A stretch of 64,000 nt of DNA from Candidatus Butyricimonas faecavium (GCA_944321125.1 CALUKD010000013.1:1-64000), one strand, 5' to 3'; numbered from the stretch's first letter, positions 1 through 10,143 are shown. Notes: generated by a model not told the origin, from the letters alone. A program made the numbers and translations.

Positions 1-20
1 GGGAGAGTAGGTCGATGCCG
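1..20 (+). rRNA. rrf: 5S rRNA, 3' end only
   Basis: The first about 20 bases (GGGAGAGTAGGTCG...) match the conserved 3' end of bacterial 5S rRNA. They are followed at once by a strong intrinsic terminator, as expected at the end of an rRNA operon. The rest of the gene lies outside the window. The exact 3' end cannot be fixed from so short a piece. Confidence 0.75.
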
Positions 21-29
21 AATCTAGCA

Positions 30-60
30 GGGCGAGTCTCGTTGACTCGCCCTTTTTTTT
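30..60 (+). terminator. Rho-independent terminator of the rRNA operon
   Basis: A perfect 9-bp stem, GGGCGAGTC (30-38) with GACTCGCCC (44-52), closes a 5-base loop and is followed by eight T residues. It sits directly after the 5S rRNA end and would stop rRNA operon transcription before the kinase gene. Confidence 0.93.
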
Positions 61-188
61 ACCCGCTCTCTTTTTAGGTTTTCAATTTTATTTTGTCTCG
101 TGGGGAAAACGTGATGTTCCAGCTCGTGACCCGCGATTAACCGGGGATCATTTTTTTTCATTACCTTCGCGTTTTACAGCTTGCTTTT

Positions 189-1718
189 ATGAGAATTCGG
201 ACAAATATAATATCGATAGGGTTGATCTTGTTGGCTTTATTTATTGCGGCTATTTACTTGATCGGGAAAAAGATTAGTGATGTCGGAAATGATATGAATA
301 ATGCTAATGCGCGAGAAGCATGTCGGTATCGGGCAGAATCTGTTGCCTATGAGTTTAAAAAAACTGAAGAATTACAACGATTGGCAAGGGAGTTTTTTGG
401 GAAGAGCGAATCTTATCAAGAACGGGATTTATTTTCGCTTTTGAAGACGATGCAACAATTGGATCCAAAATTAAGTAGAACTTGGTTTTTTAGGGGAACA
501 AATGATTCTTTGCGTTTATTGGAGCGGAATAGTACTGAATTCCGAAGAATGAAACTTTCTGGGATAGAATTGAAGTATATGTATACGTTGTTGGACTCGC
601 ATGGGGATCATCATTTTAGCGGGATCTATCACGAAGATGGAAAAACTTACTGGACAACGATTGAGGCTATTGAACCGACGGCATCCCGGCGGGCTTTGTT
701 TGGATTTGATATATCATTAACGGATTTGCATTCGTATTTTGCGGAAGTAACAGGAAAAGTTTCGAGTTACGTGTTTATTGTGAATGAACAGGGTATATTG
801 CTTTCGCATCCTGACGAGAATTTATTAGGAACTTCACCTTTTCAAAGAGAGGAGCTAGATTCTATTAAAGAGGTTTTGCAAAGTCAGGATGAATTGGAGA
901 TTATGGTTCATTCTGATTTTTTGTCTTCGCAGGTATTTCGTATTTACTACCCTTTGTTTATTGGGAGTGAAAAGTGGGTGATTGCAGTAAACGTGCCGCA
1001 GTATGGGAATAGAGAGATTTTAGATGAATTTCATCGTTATACGACTATGATAGCCTTGATAACAGTTATCATATTTGCGATTTTATTACTTTTTGCCCAG
1101 CATAAATGGCGTAAAGAATACCGTTTACGACGCAGGCTGGAACAAGAGTCGATGGAATTACATTTGCAGCAGTTGGAAAATCAGATTAACCCTCATTTTT
1201 TGTTTAATTCACTGAATTCATTAAGTGTGTTAATCGGTTCGGATTCGACTTTGGCAAAAGAATTCGTATTGAAATTATCGAAAGTATATCGTTACTTACT
1301 AGAAACGAGGAATGAAAGTTTATCTACGGTAAAGGAGGAGATAGAGTTTACTCGGCAGTATTATTTTTTGCAAAAAATCCGTTTCGGAGATCAATTGGAT
1401 CTATCCATACATGTGAGTCAGGATTGTTTCGAGGCAAAAATCCCGTCAATTAGTTTACAAATGTTGGTTGAAAATGCTATAAAACATAACCAAGTGACGA
1501 TGCAAAATCCCTTACGTATTAAGATATATGACCGGAATGATTGTCTTGTGGTGGAAAATAATTACCAGCCCCGCACGGAATCGAGCGAAGAGTCCATGGG
1601 CGTGGGGTTCGAACGAATTCAAGCTATTTATGACTTCTATTCTAACGAAAAATTTATATATAATTGTCAAAATGGATGTTACGTTTGTCGATTACCTCTT
1701 CTGAGAAAACGTTTATAA
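189..1718 (+). CDS. LytS/YehU-type sensor histidine kinase
   Basis: This is a 509-aa membrane sensor kinase. A TM helix lies near residues 7-25, an extracellular region of about 250 residues resembling a Cache sensor follows, and a second TM helix lies near 285-303. The cytoplasmic part has the His_kinase (PF06580) phospho-acceptor motif NPHFLFNSLNSL with His336, an ATPase N-box LVENAIKHN (Asn429) and a C-terminal glycine segment MGVGFERI. Kinases of this family normally partner LytTR response regulators. The only LytTR regulator here is at 9328-10062, on the far side of a protease-SusC-SusD block, so the pair appears to bracket its target genes. The signal sensed is unknown. Confidence 0.92.
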   Translation: MRIRTNIISIGLILLALFIAAIYLIGKKISDVGNDMNNANAREACRYRAESVAYEFKKTEELQRLAREFFGKSESYQERDLFSLLKTMQQLDPKLSRTWFFRGTNDSLRLLERNSTEFRRMKLSGIELKYMYTLLDSHGDHHFSGIYHEDGKTYWTTIEAIEPTASRRALFGFDISLTDLHSYFAEVTGKVSSYVFIVNEQGILLSHPDENLLGTSPFQREELDSIKEVLQSQDELEIMVHSDFLSSQVFRIYYPLFIGSEKWVIAVNVPQYGNREILDEFHRYTTMIALITVIIFAILLLFAQHKWRKEYRLRRRLEQESMELHLQQLENQINPHFLFNSLNSLSVLIGSDSTLAKEFVLKLSKVYRYLLETRNESLSTVKEEIEFTRQYYFLQKIRFGDQLDLSIHVSQDCFEAKIPSISLQMLVENAIKHNQVTMQNPLRIKIYDRNDCLVVENNYQPRTESSEESMGVGFERIQAIYDFYSNEKFIYNCQNGCYVCRLPLLRKRL

Positions 1719-1732
1719 CAAAAAATCGATGA

Positions 1733-1761
1733 TTCACTCCTTTTTTTCGGGGTTTCACTCC
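1733..1761 (+). promoter_or_regulatory. Candidate LytTR operator: TTCACTCC direct repeat, 21-bp period
   Basis: Two identical 8-mers TTCACTCC occur at 1733-1740 and 1754-1761, exactly 21 bp apart, about two helical turns. LytTR regulators typically bind direct repeats with this spacing. The pair lies about 80-108 bp before the protease start. A possible -7 box TATTATTG (1792-1799, one mismatch to TAnnTTTG) lies downstream, placing the repeats just above a would-be -33 region. The second copy also forms a short GGGG/CCCC hairpin (1749-1763), so a weak terminator role for the kinase transcript is possible too. Confidence 0.45.
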
Positions 1762-1840
1762 CCTTTTATTTTTATTGATTGAAATCTATCTTATTATTGT
1801 ATAGAATCAGTAACCAGATAGATTTAATGAATAAAAAAAT

Positions 1841-4411
1841 ATGGTAAGAACAAAAACATTCATTTTAGGTGCGACCGTCCTTGTTGCCCTATCATTATTG
1901 TCAGAACCGGGATATTCTTTGGAAAGACGAAAGAAAAAAAATGCCAAGGATACAACGGAAGTGTCCAAACCGGATGCTTACGGGGATTTGGTGAAGAAAG
2001 CCAAGATTACTGAAGGAATGGTAAAGATTTTAACGATTGAAAATGATTACTATTTTGAGGTGGCTGATTCGTTGATGGGACGTGATCTTCTAATCGTTAA
2101 TAAAGTGTCGGGGGTTCCTTATGAATTGAATGATGCCGGCTTGAACAGAGGTATGGAGTCGAATGACAAGCTGGTTCGCTTTTATAAAGATAAATCTATG
2201 AACAAGGTGTGGGTGACAACTTACAATGGGAAAGTGAGTGTACCCGAGGGTGATGTGATCAGTGAATCAGTGAAAGCGAATTATCGTGAATCGGTGATTG
2301 AGTATTTCCCGATTGAAGCTTATGGGAAGGATTCGACTTCCGTGGTTATTAAGGTGAATAAGATTTTCGACGGAAGTGAGAAAAGTTTTAATGATATATA
2401 TAATGAGATTGCTTTAGGTGGTTCGGTAAAGAAGGACCTATCAAAGATATTGGGCGTGAAGGTTTTCCCAAAAAACGTGGTGGTAAAGGCGTTAATGACG
2501 ACGCAGGTGGTTGATGGCGGCGTGGCGGTACCTCTTACAGTTGAAACGACAACAAATTTGGTGTTGTTGCCCAAGGTTCCAATGAAGCCACGTTTCGCCG
2601 ACCCCCGTGTTGGTTTTTTTACCACGGAGCATATTTATTTTACTGACGAGCAACAACAAGTGGAAAAACGGGAATTAGTGCATCGTTGGAGATTGGAACC
2701 GAAACCGGAAGATATAGAGAAATATAAAAGAGGAGAGGCTGTGGAGCCCGTAAAACCTATTGTATTTTACATAGATCCTTCAACCCCGAAACAATGGAGA
2801 GAAGAGATTAAAGCAGGAGTACGGGATTGGCAAGCTGCATTTGAGGCGGCAGGTTTTAAAAATGCTGTTATCGCGAAGGATGCACCGGAAGATGATGAAG
2901 ATTTCGATATAGATGACATCCGTTATTCTGTTATCACCTATGCGGCATCTCAGCAGGCTAACGCTATGGGACCTTCCGTGGTAGATCCCCGTTCAGGAGA
3001 GATTATCGAGGCTGATGTGGTTTGGTGGCATAATGTAATGTCATTGTTACACACTTGGATGCGAGTGCAGACAGCACCGATTGACCCTAGAGCACGGGCA
3101 AATAAATTGAGTGATGAGCATATGGCCAGTGCCATTCGGTTTGTATCTTCTCACGAAGTGGGACATACCTTCGGATTGAAACATAATATGGGAGCTTCTC
3201 ATGCATTCCCCGTGGATTCTTTGAGATCTCCAAGTTTTACGGCAAGAATGGGTGGAACGGCAAGTTCTATCATGGATTATGCGCGCTTTAATTATGTCGC
3301 ACAACCGGGAGATGGGGTGGAGGAGATTACTCCTAAGATTGGAACGTATGATAAATTTGCGATTAACTGGGCTTATCGTTGGTTAGACACGGAGACACCA
3401 CAAGAGGAGTTACCGATATTGAATGAATGGATACGGAAACATGAAGGAGACTTGATGTACTGGTATGGTGAGCAGCAAGACCCGAAAGATCCAATTGATC
3501 CCCGTTCTCAGGATGAAGATCTCGGAGATGATATCGTGAAAGCTAATCGTTATGGGATCATGAATCTGAAACGGATTGTTCCGAATATTATAACTTGGAC
3601 AGAAGAAGACGGAGAATCTTTCGCAGAAGCAGGAAAATTATTAATGGCAGTGATAAACCAATGGAAAATGTATGCCGGACATGTTACTGCTAATGTGGGA
3701 GGTATTTATATCAATAACCCGGTAAAAGGAAGTCCGGTAGATCGGTATATTCCGGTACCGAAAGAGATTCAAAAAGAAAGTGTGAGGTATTTGATTGAAG
3801 AAGTGTTTATCGTTCCGGAATGGTTGTTTGGAGCAGAGGTATGGAAGAAGAGTTATCCGATTCAAATGGGGGTGGAATATTCTCCTTACACGGTTGTACG
3901 TGAGTTGCAGTATGCTATATTCTATAATTTGCTGAAGGATGAGCGTTTGTTGCGTATGTTTGACACGGAAGCAACTTTAGGTCGAGTAAAAAGTTATACA
4001 CCGGAAGAGATGTTCGCGGATATTCATAACGTGATATTTGCCAGCAGTAAAGCGGGACGTAATTTATCTATTTACGAACGGATGACGCAAAAGAATTTTA
4101 TCGATGCGATCATTGTAAGTTCGAACAGGGCTGTGGAGAAGACGACCAAGAAGGCATTACATCATTCAAACGTATGCTGTTTTGCTTCTAAAGCACCCGA
4201 ATTTACGATTGAACCTAGAGAAGAGGTTCAGTTGAGGACTTTACATTTCTCTGCTATGGGTAGGGTTTCTGAGGCTGTATCGGTGAAGAGAGGTGAATTA
4301 TTGAAAGTTTTAAAATTAGCTGAAAGTAAACGCAATACGGGTAATGTAGAAACTCGTAATCATTATGAGGATTTGATTATCCGGATTAAAGAAGCGTTGA
4401 ATATGAGATGA
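1841..4411 (+). CDS. Secreted zinc-dependent metalloprotease (DUF5117/DUF4953 type)
   Basis: This 856-aa exported protein has an N-terminal hydrophobic signal segment (about residues 7-26). The catalytic signature HEVGHTFGLKH spans His438, Glu439, His442 and His448. A Met-turn-like SIMDY (Met478) follows, so the active site is metzincin-like. The preceding region (about 30-400) matches my recollection of the DUF5118/DUF5117 segments of Bacteroidota zinc proteases, and the tail the DUF4953 region. It is the first gene after the candidate LytTR site, with a SusC/SusD pair 37 bp downstream. A role in cutting extracellular protein into peptides for that receptor is inferred. Confidence 0.9.
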   Translation: MVRTKTFILGATVLVALSLLSEPGYSLERRKKKNAKDTTEVSKPDAYGDLVKKAKITEGMVKILTIENDYYFEVADSLMGRDLLIVNKVSGVPYELNDAGLNRGMESNDKLVRFYKDKSMNKVWVTTYNGKVSVPEGDVISESVKANYRESVIEYFPIEAYGKDSTSVVIKVNKIFDGSEKSFNDIYNEIALGGSVKKDLSKILGVKVFPKNVVVKALMTTQVVDGGVAVPLTVETTTNLVLLPKVPMKPRFADPRVGFFTTEHIYFTDEQQQVEKRELVHRWRLEPKPEDIEKYKRGEAVEPVKPIVFYIDPSTPKQWREEIKAGVRDWQAAFEAAGFKNAVIAKDAPEDDEDFDIDDIRYSVITYAASQQANAMGPSVVDPRSGEIIEADVVWWHNVMSLLHTWMRVQTAPIDPRARANKLSDEHMASAIRFVSSHEVGHTFGLKHNMGASHAFPVDSLRSPSFTARMGGTASSIMDYARFNYVAQPGDGVEEITPKIGTYDKFAINWAYRWLDTETPQEELPILNEWIRKHEGDLMYWYGEQQDPKDPIDPRSQDEDLGDDIVKANRYGIMNLKRIVPNIITWTEEDGESFAEAGKLLMAVINQWKMYAGHVTANVGGIYINNPVKGSPVDRYIPVPKEIQKESVRYLIEEVFIVPEWLFGAEVWKKSYPIQMGVEYSPYTVVRELQYAIFYNLLKDERLLRMFDTEATLGRVKSYTPEEMFADIHNVIFASSKAGRNLSIYERMTQKNFIDAIIVSSNRAVEKTTKKALHHSNVCCFASKAPEFTIEPREEVQLRTLHFSAMGRVSEAVSVKRGELLKVLKLAESKRNTGNVETRNHYEDLIIRIKEALNMR

Positions 4412-4448
4412 TTCTACACTTTGTAACATACAAATTAAATGAGTTAGG

Positions 4449-7400
4449 ATGAAGAAAAGTTTATTATTGATTGCGTTATTGTGTCCGCTTTGGCTGTTAG
4501 CCCAAAGCGAGAGCGACTATCGTACGATCAAAGGAGTCGTGATGGACTCCGTGACGAACGAGACTTTGATTGGAGCTACAGTAATGATTGATCCGGATGC
4601 GGCAGAGACTAAGAACCTCGGTCCAAAGGGGACTATTACTGACTTTGACGGGAAGTTTGAATTGAAAGTGCCGAAAGCTGTGAAATATGTTGTGGTTAGT
4701 TTTGTCGGTTATAAAAATGCAAAACTGGATGTGACGAAGGTTACGGATTTTAAGGTCTTGTTACAACCGGATCAAGAGCAGTTGACCGAGGTGGTTGTGA
4801 CGGGGTACCAACAGATCGAAAAACGTAAAGTTACTTCTGCAATCCAGACCGTGAAAATGGATGATATTAAGCGAATCGGAGTCGCTAGTATTGACCAGTT
4901 ATTGGAGGGGCAAGTTGCCGGAATGACCTCTATTCCTACGAACGGAGCTCCGGGAGCCCCGAATAAAATGCGTATTCGTAGTACGGTTTCTCTGACGGGA
5001 AGTACAGACCCACTTTGGGTGTTGGATGGAATGATTCTGGAGGGGAATGATATTCCGGCAAATTTTAGTGATAAGGATAATATTGATAATCTTTATAATA
5101 CTTCGATTGCAGGAGTGAATCCGGCGGATATTGAAGATATTACTATTTTGAAAGATGCTGCGGCAACGGCAATTTACGGAGCTCGTGCTGCCAATGGCGT
5201 TATTGTTGTAACCACTAAGAAAGGGAAAGCAGGAAAGATGCGGGTAAATGCATCAGGTTCTGTTTTTTACACATTGAAGCCAGATTTAGATAAGTTGAAT
5301 TTGATGAATGCTTCCGAGAAAGTGGATTTTGAGTTAGGCCTTGCTGCTCGAAAAGATTTAACTTATCGGAGTGATTATGGAAGTGTTGCTCGTATTTTAA
5401 ATAAATATGGACAACTGGAAACATTGCAAAATAATGGTTTTGATGCTATTTCAACGGAGGCACAAAATGAGATTAACAAGTTGAGAAAGTCTGGAGTAAA
5501 TTGGGGGGATGAAGTGTATCGTAATGCATTGAATCAACAATACAATTTGAGTATATCAGGTGGTGGTGAATTAGCAAATTATTATTTTTCTGCTGGATAT
5601 TATAATGAAGAAGGAACCACGCGGGGAACTGGATTCGAGCGTTATAATATGACGATGAAGACGGATTTTAATTTGCTTGAAAATTTAAATATTGGAGTGT
5701 CATTATTCCTGACGGACAGTAAACGTAAAAGCTATGTGACGGATACGGAAGCATTTACAAATCCATCCAATTATACTAGGATGGTAAATCCATACTTGGA
5801 AGTGAAAGATGAGAACGGAGATTATATATATGATCCGGATATTTTGGACAATGACGGACGGAATTTGGAGTTTAATTTTATAGAGGAAATGAAGAATACA
5901 AGCTATTCTTTGAAAAACAGATCTATAAAACCCATGATTACCTTGGATTATAAAGTGACTTCTTGGTTAAGGTTATTTACTCAATTTTCGATGCAATTAG
6001 AAAATTCGAAAACGGAGAAAATAGCTAATAAGGATTCTTATTTTGTTCGGAAATATAAAGAGAAATCCAAGTATACTTATCGGCCTTCAGATGGCTCTCC
6101 GAGCGAAACGAGATATTTTTTGCCCGATGGTGGTGTTATACAGTATTGGGACAATGACATGACTCAATATCAGTGGAAATTGCAAGGAGAGTTTGCAAAA
6201 TACTTTGGAGAGTTTCATTCTGTAAATGTGATGGCAGGTTTGGAGATGCGTGGAAATAAGACTACGAATGTTCACACAAAAGGATTCGGTTATGATCCTA
6301 ATTCATTGACAACTCAGCCATTAGTTATTCCGGATAATACGAATTTTCAAAATGATGCGAATTTTGAGCAGTATCGAAAATCATTTACGGAGGATAGATT
6401 TTTGTCATATTATATGACAGCATCTTATACTTATGATAATCGATATACTATGTTTGGAAGTTTGCGTTATGATGGGTCAAATATGTTTGGTGTTGAACGG
6501 AAATATAAATATCTTCCGATATGGTCTATATCGGCAGCTTGGAATGCGGATAGAGAGTCTTTCTTGCAAAATGCTGATTGGTTGACTAATTTGAAATTGC
6601 GTGTTTCCTATGGAATTCAGGGAAATGTAGACAAAAATACCTCTCCTTTAGTTGTAGGAGAATGGGGAAATACCTCTGTATTACCGGGAGGTAATGAGCC
6701 GAATATTGGAGTAACAAATCCTCCAAATCCATATTTGCGTTGGGAGAAAACAACGAACTGGAATGTGGGTCTTGACATGGGAGTATTGAATAATCGTATC
6801 ACTTTTTCTGTTGATGCTTATCACCGAGTTAGTTCAGATCTGATAGGAACTAGAGCATTGTCGGGAGAGAATGGTTTTGATTATGCACCTATGAATTGGG
6901 CAAAAGTAACCAATAAAGGAGTTGAATTTTCATTATCAACGGTAAACGTTAAGACAAAAGATTTTCGTTGGGTAATGGATTTTAACATCGCTCATAACAA
7001 AAGTAAAATTAATAGTATAGAGACTCCGGATAATTCTTATTTGCCTTCTGGCGAAGGCTACTCAATCGGGGCACTCTTTGCGTTGAAGACAGCAGGATTG
7101 GATGAGAACGGTATTCCGATGTTTTGGAAAGATGGACAGAAAGTTTCTTTCAGTGATTTTTATGGTTTGGAAGTGAACTATGACCTGTTTGGAGATGCTA
7201 CTTTAAGTAGTAAATTATCTAATCAAGAGTATCGAGATCTGTTTACTTATGTGGGAACGAGTGAGCCTAAATTTACAGGAGGATTAATTAATCGTTTTTA
7301 TTATAAGAATTTTGATTTAACGATATCAGGTAGCTTTATCATAGATCAGACTGTTCAAGAAACACCATTCTATGATCCTTCTCAAACTTCTCCGGGACAG

Positions 7401-7793
7401 AATTATTCTAAGAGAATATTTGATGTTTGGTCTTCCTCCAATCCTGATGGAAAATATCCGGCATTGTTAGGTAAAACAATGGAGGATGGAAGTTTAAATA
7501 TGGCTCAACAGTGGATTAGCTTGAAGGATCCGGGAAATTCATTTAGGAATTATGACATATGGTTTAAACAGATGAGTTATTTCCGAGTGAATAGTATTAG
7601 ATTGGGTTATACTTTACCTAGTGATATAGCGAAAAAATTGCGATTAGCAAGTATGCGTGTAAGTTTAGAAACTCGTAATCCTTTTGTTGTTGGAACTTCT
7701 TATAAAGGATATTTTGATCCAGAAACCTATGGAAGTATCTATGCTCAACCACTGGCGAAAACCTTTTCTTGTGGTTTAGACTTAACCTTTTAA
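4449..7793 (+). CDS. SusC/RagA family TonB-dependent outer-membrane receptor
   Basis: This 1114-aa outer-membrane transporter has a signal peptide ending near ...LLAQ (residues 1-19). A carboxypeptidase-D-like regulatory domain (about 27-110) precedes the TonB-box-like EVVVTGYQ (about 114-121). The plug domain contains the SusC signature YGARAANGVIVVTTKKG, and a long barrel ends in an aromatic residue (LTF). It has no N-terminal STN domain, unlike the receptor at 61650. This fits control by the LytS/LytTR pair and not by an anti-sigma factor. It would import a substrate, possibly peptides, with the SusD-like lipoprotein 3-12 bp downstream. Confidence 0.95.
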   Translation: MKKSLLLIALLCPLWLLAQSESDYRTIKGVVMDSVTNETLIGATVMIDPDAAETKNLGPKGTITDFDGKFELKVPKAVKYVVVSFVGYKNAKLDVTKVTDFKVLLQPDQEQLTEVVVTGYQQIEKRKVTSAIQTVKMDDIKRIGVASIDQLLEGQVAGMTSIPTNGAPGAPNKMRIRSTVSLTGSTDPLWVLDGMILEGNDIPANFSDKDNIDNLYNTSIAGVNPADIEDITILKDAAATAIYGARAANGVIVVTTKKGKAGKMRVNASGSVFYTLKPDLDKLNLMNASEKVDFELGLAARKDLTYRSDYGSVARILNKYGQLETLQNNGFDAISTEAQNEINKLRKSGVNWGDEVYRNALNQQYNLSISGGGELANYYFSAGYYNEEGTTRGTGFERYNMTMKTDFNLLENLNIGVSLFLTDSKRKSYVTDTEAFTNPSNYTRMVNPYLEVKDENGDYIYDPDILDNDGRNLEFNFIEEMKNTSYSLKNRSIKPMITLDYKVTSWLRLFTQFSMQLENSKTEKIANKDSYFVRKYKEKSKYTYRPSDGSPSETRYFLPDGGVIQYWDNDMTQYQWKLQGEFAKYFGEFHSVNVMAGLEMRGNKTTNVHTKGFGYDPNSLTTQPLVIPDNTNFQNDANFEQYRKSFTEDRFLSYYMTASYTYDNRYTMFGSLRYDGSNMFGVERKYKYLPIWSISAAWNADRESFLQNADWLTNLKLRVSYGIQGNVDKNTSPLVVGEWGNTSVLPGGNEPNIGVTNPPNPYLRWEKTTNWNVGLDMGVLNNRITFSVDAYHRVSSDLIGTRALSGENGFDYAPMNWAKVTNKGVEFSLSTVNVKTKDFRWVMDFNIAHNKSKINSIETPDNSYLPSGEGYSIGALFALKTAGLDENGIPMFWKDGQKVSFSDFYGLEVNYDLFGDATLSSKLSNQEYRDLFTYVGTSEPKFTGGLINRFYYKNFDLTISGSFIIDQTVQETPFYDPSQTSPGQNYSKRIFDVWSSSNPDGKYPALLGKTMEDGSLNMAQQWISLKDPGNSFRNYDIWFKQMSYFRVNSIRLGYTLPSDIAKKLRLASMRVSLETRNPFVVGTSYKGYFDPETYGSIYAQPLAKTFSCGLDLTF

Positions 7794-7805
7794 AACTTGA
7801 AGATT

Positions 7806-9140
7806 ATGAAGTTAATACATTATATAGTAGTGATGACTGTGTTGTTTACATCTTGTAATTATTTGGATGTAGAACCAGTTGGAAAGGTAATTCCAGATGA
7901 AGTATCGGAGTATCGGGCGTTATTGACGACAGCTTACGGTCGTTTCCCACAACATAAGAAATTACTGACTGTGCGTGGGGATGAAGTGGGACCAGGAATG
8001 ATTTCAGTCACTTATGATGCATGGATTGATATTGTGACTTGGAATGATGAATCTCCTGATCCGATAACTTATACGTTCCCTTGGACTCAAATGTACAATG
8101 TTATATTTTATGCAAATAGTGTCATTGAAGATGTTATGGATGCTGGGATTGACGATCGGACCGAGACTCGGGAACAATTGAAGGGGGAAGCTTTATTATT
8201 ACGAGCTTATGCTCATTTTGAATTATTGAATTTGTATGCTAAGCCATACGATGCTGCAACGGCGGCTTCTGAAAGAGGAGTTCCACTTTATTTGACAATT
8301 GATATTAATCAAGAATTTAAACCTGTTTCGGTAGAGAAAGTATACGAACAAATTTTGTCAGATATTGAAGAAGGAGAAAAGTTGATGACGGTCGAGGAAC
8401 AACCGGCTGAAACTCGTTATCGTTTTTCAAAGAAATCGGCAAAAGCATTGGAGGCAAGAGTGCGTTTGTATCGCGGAGAGTGGGATAAGGCCTTGGCTGC
8501 AGCGAAGGAAATATTATCTTCTTGTCCTTTGGAAGATTTGACCGTAGAAGGCTTTTCTGCCCCTTATTTATATACATCTAAAGAGTCTATTTTAGCTTTG
8601 GAACAAACGGGTAATACGGAGATAACGGATGATATGGAGATGTTATCTAATATCATGGATAAGTATAATCGAAGCGAGGATTTGCGTGTGAATTTGTATT
8701 ATGACGGAGAGCGTCCGAATAAATGTTATGATGCAAGTATGAAGATCACATTCCGTAGTGCGGAGATATATCTTATTGCAGCAGAGGCGGCAGCCCATAT
8801 ATCGGAGAGTGTACCTGAAGCCAAATCATTCTTGAAAACATTGATAAAGACACGTTTATCAGCTAATTATTATGCAGAACGTGAAGGAGAAATCGATGCG
8901 ATGAATCAGGAAGAGTTAATAGCAGAAATTGCAGATGAAAGAGCCCGTGAGTTAGCATTGGAAGGACATAGATGGTATGATTTACGTAGAACAACCCGCC
9001 CTGAGATTGTAAAAACGTATTGGAATAAAAATTTTGAGCAAGAAACAGTTACATTACCTGCAAATAGTGCCAAATATACTTTGCCTTTCCCAACAGAGGC
9101 TATAACGAATAACCCGAATTTGAACGAATGGGGGCAATAG
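7806..9140 (+). CDS. SusD/RagB family nutrient-binding lipoprotein
   Basis: This surface lipoprotein of about 444 aa pairs with the SusC receptor just upstream. The ATG at 7806 gives MKLIHYIVV...LFTSC, a lipoprotein signal with its lipobox cysteine near residue 18. An in-frame TTG at 7797 would only add three residues. SusD hallmarks include the helical repeat core with QLKGEALLLRAYAHFELLN and the C-terminal RARELALEGHRWYDLRR segment. It is short for the family (often 500-600 aa), suggesting a compact ligand site. It ends the putative protease-SusC-SusD operon and is followed by a strong terminator at 9211. Confidence 0.93.
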   Translation: MKLIHYIVVMTVLFTSCNYLDVEPVGKVIPDEVSEYRALLTTAYGRFPQHKKLLTVRGDEVGPGMISVTYDAWIDIVTWNDESPDPITYTFPWTQMYNVIFYANSVIEDVMDAGIDDRTETREQLKGEALLLRAYAHFELLNLYAKPYDAATAASERGVPLYLTIDINQEFKPVSVEKVYEQILSDIEEGEKLMTVEEQPAETRYRFSKKSAKALEARVRLYRGEWDKALAAAKEILSSCPLEDLTVEGFSAPYLYTSKESILALEQTGNTEITDDMEMLSNIMDKYNRSEDLRVNLYYDGERPNKCYDASMKITFRSAEIYLIAAEAAAHISESVPEAKSFLKTLIKTRLSANYYAEREGEIDAMNQEELIAEIADERARELALEGHRWYDLRRTTRPEIVKTYWNKNFEQETVTLPANSAKYTLPFPTEAITNNPNLNEWGQ

Positions 9141-9210
9141 TTATGTTGATTTATAGTCAGTCTAATCAAGTATAATTTGTATGTTACTAGGTTGATCTAG
9201 TAGTTGGAAG

Positions 9211-9241
9211 GCCGTGGGGGTGGTTCCCCACGGCTATTTTA
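9211..9241 (+). terminator. Rho-independent terminator after susD-like gene
   Basis: A perfect 9-bp stem, GCCGTGGGG (9211-9219) with CCCCACGGC (9226-9234), closes a 6-base loop and is followed by TATTTTATT. It separates the SusCD operon from the LytTR regulator, which must therefore have its own promoter or depend on readthrough. Confidence 0.85.
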
Positions 9242-9327
9242 TTGTTTCGTGAATTATTTTCTTTATTTTTGTGAATACAGGAACGATGGATGAAAGAATC
9301 CGGAAAAAGTATTGATAAAAATAACTT

Positions 9328-10062
9328 ATGGATGCAATTATAATTGAAGATGAATATCTTGCAGCGGCAGAGTTGGAACGGTTGTTGGGAGAGGTAGCTC
9401 CAGAGATAACGATATTGACAAAACTGGATTCGGTGAGTGAGAGTGTGAAGTGGTTGAAAAAGAATAAGGCTGACGTGATTTTTATGGACATTCATCTGGG
9501 AGACGGGCAGAGTTTTGATATTTTCGAACAGGTGGAGATTGTGGTACCGGTTATTTTTATCACGGCTTATGACGAGTACGCCCTCAAGGCGTTCAAATAT
9601 CAGGGGATTGATTATATATTAAAGCCTTTTGACAAGGAGGAATTACAGCAGGCATTGAATAAGTTGAAGTCGCTTTCTCCAACGAATCTACCTTTCCCCG
9701 TGGCATCGTTGTCCGTGTATCAAGAGCGTTTCTTGGTCACCGTAGGGACGAAGATGAAGTCTGTGACAGTGGGAGATATTGCTTATTTTATGGCAGATGG
9801 GAAGTATCTAGTGCTTTTTACCTGCGACGGGCAAAATTATATCTTGGATCAAACGATCAGTGGTATAGAGACAAAGTTGAATCCGGCACTGTTTTTCAAG
9901 ATTAACAGGAAATTTATTATTAGCTATAATTCGATCAAGGAAATGGTGAAATACTCCAACAGTAGGATCAAGATCATGTTGACTCCAACACCGCCTGCCG
10001 GAATTGAAGCGATTGTGAGTTCCGAAAGAATTCAAGAGTTCAAACAATGGCTGAATCAGTAA
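9328..10062 (+). CDS. LytTR family response regulator
   Basis: The protein is 244 aa. The N-terminal receiver domain (about 1-120) has the acidic pair at residues 7-8 (IIEDE), the phospho-acceptor Asp54 in IFMDIHLGDG, and the conserved FITAYDEYALKAF and LKPF segments. The C-terminal LytTR DNA-binding domain (about 140-240) shows the FFKINRKFIISYNSI pattern. It is the expected partner of the kinase at 189-1718 and is separated from it by the genes they probably control. The TTCACTCC repeats at 1733-1761 are a candidate binding site. Confidence 0.94.
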   Translation: MDAIIIEDEYLAAAELERLLGEVAPEITILTKLDSVSESVKWLKKNKADVIFMDIHLGDGQSFDIFEQVEIVVPVIFITAYDEYALKAFKYQGIDYILKPFDKEELQQALNKLKSLSPTNLPFPVASLSVYQERFLVTVGTKMKSVTVGDIAYFMADGKYLVLFTCDGQNYILDQTISGIETKLNPALFFKINRKFIISYNSIKEMVKYSNSRIKIMLTPTPPAGIEAIVSSERIQEFKQWLNQ

Positions 10063-10084
10063 AGTCAGAGTTATATAAATTGAA

Positions 10085-10111
10085 GCGTGCCAAAAATTCC
10101 TTCTGACACGC
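10085..10111. terminator. Imperfect hairpin between convergent genes
   Basis: GCGTGCCA (10085-10092) pairs with TGACACGC (10104-10111) with one mismatch, in the gap between the plus-strand regulator and the minus-strand barrel gene. It lacks a clear T tract, so a role as a bidirectional terminator is only plausible. Confidence 0.35.
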
Positions 10112-10143
10112 CTCCTTATAGATTACCTAGTTGTTTAATCTGT

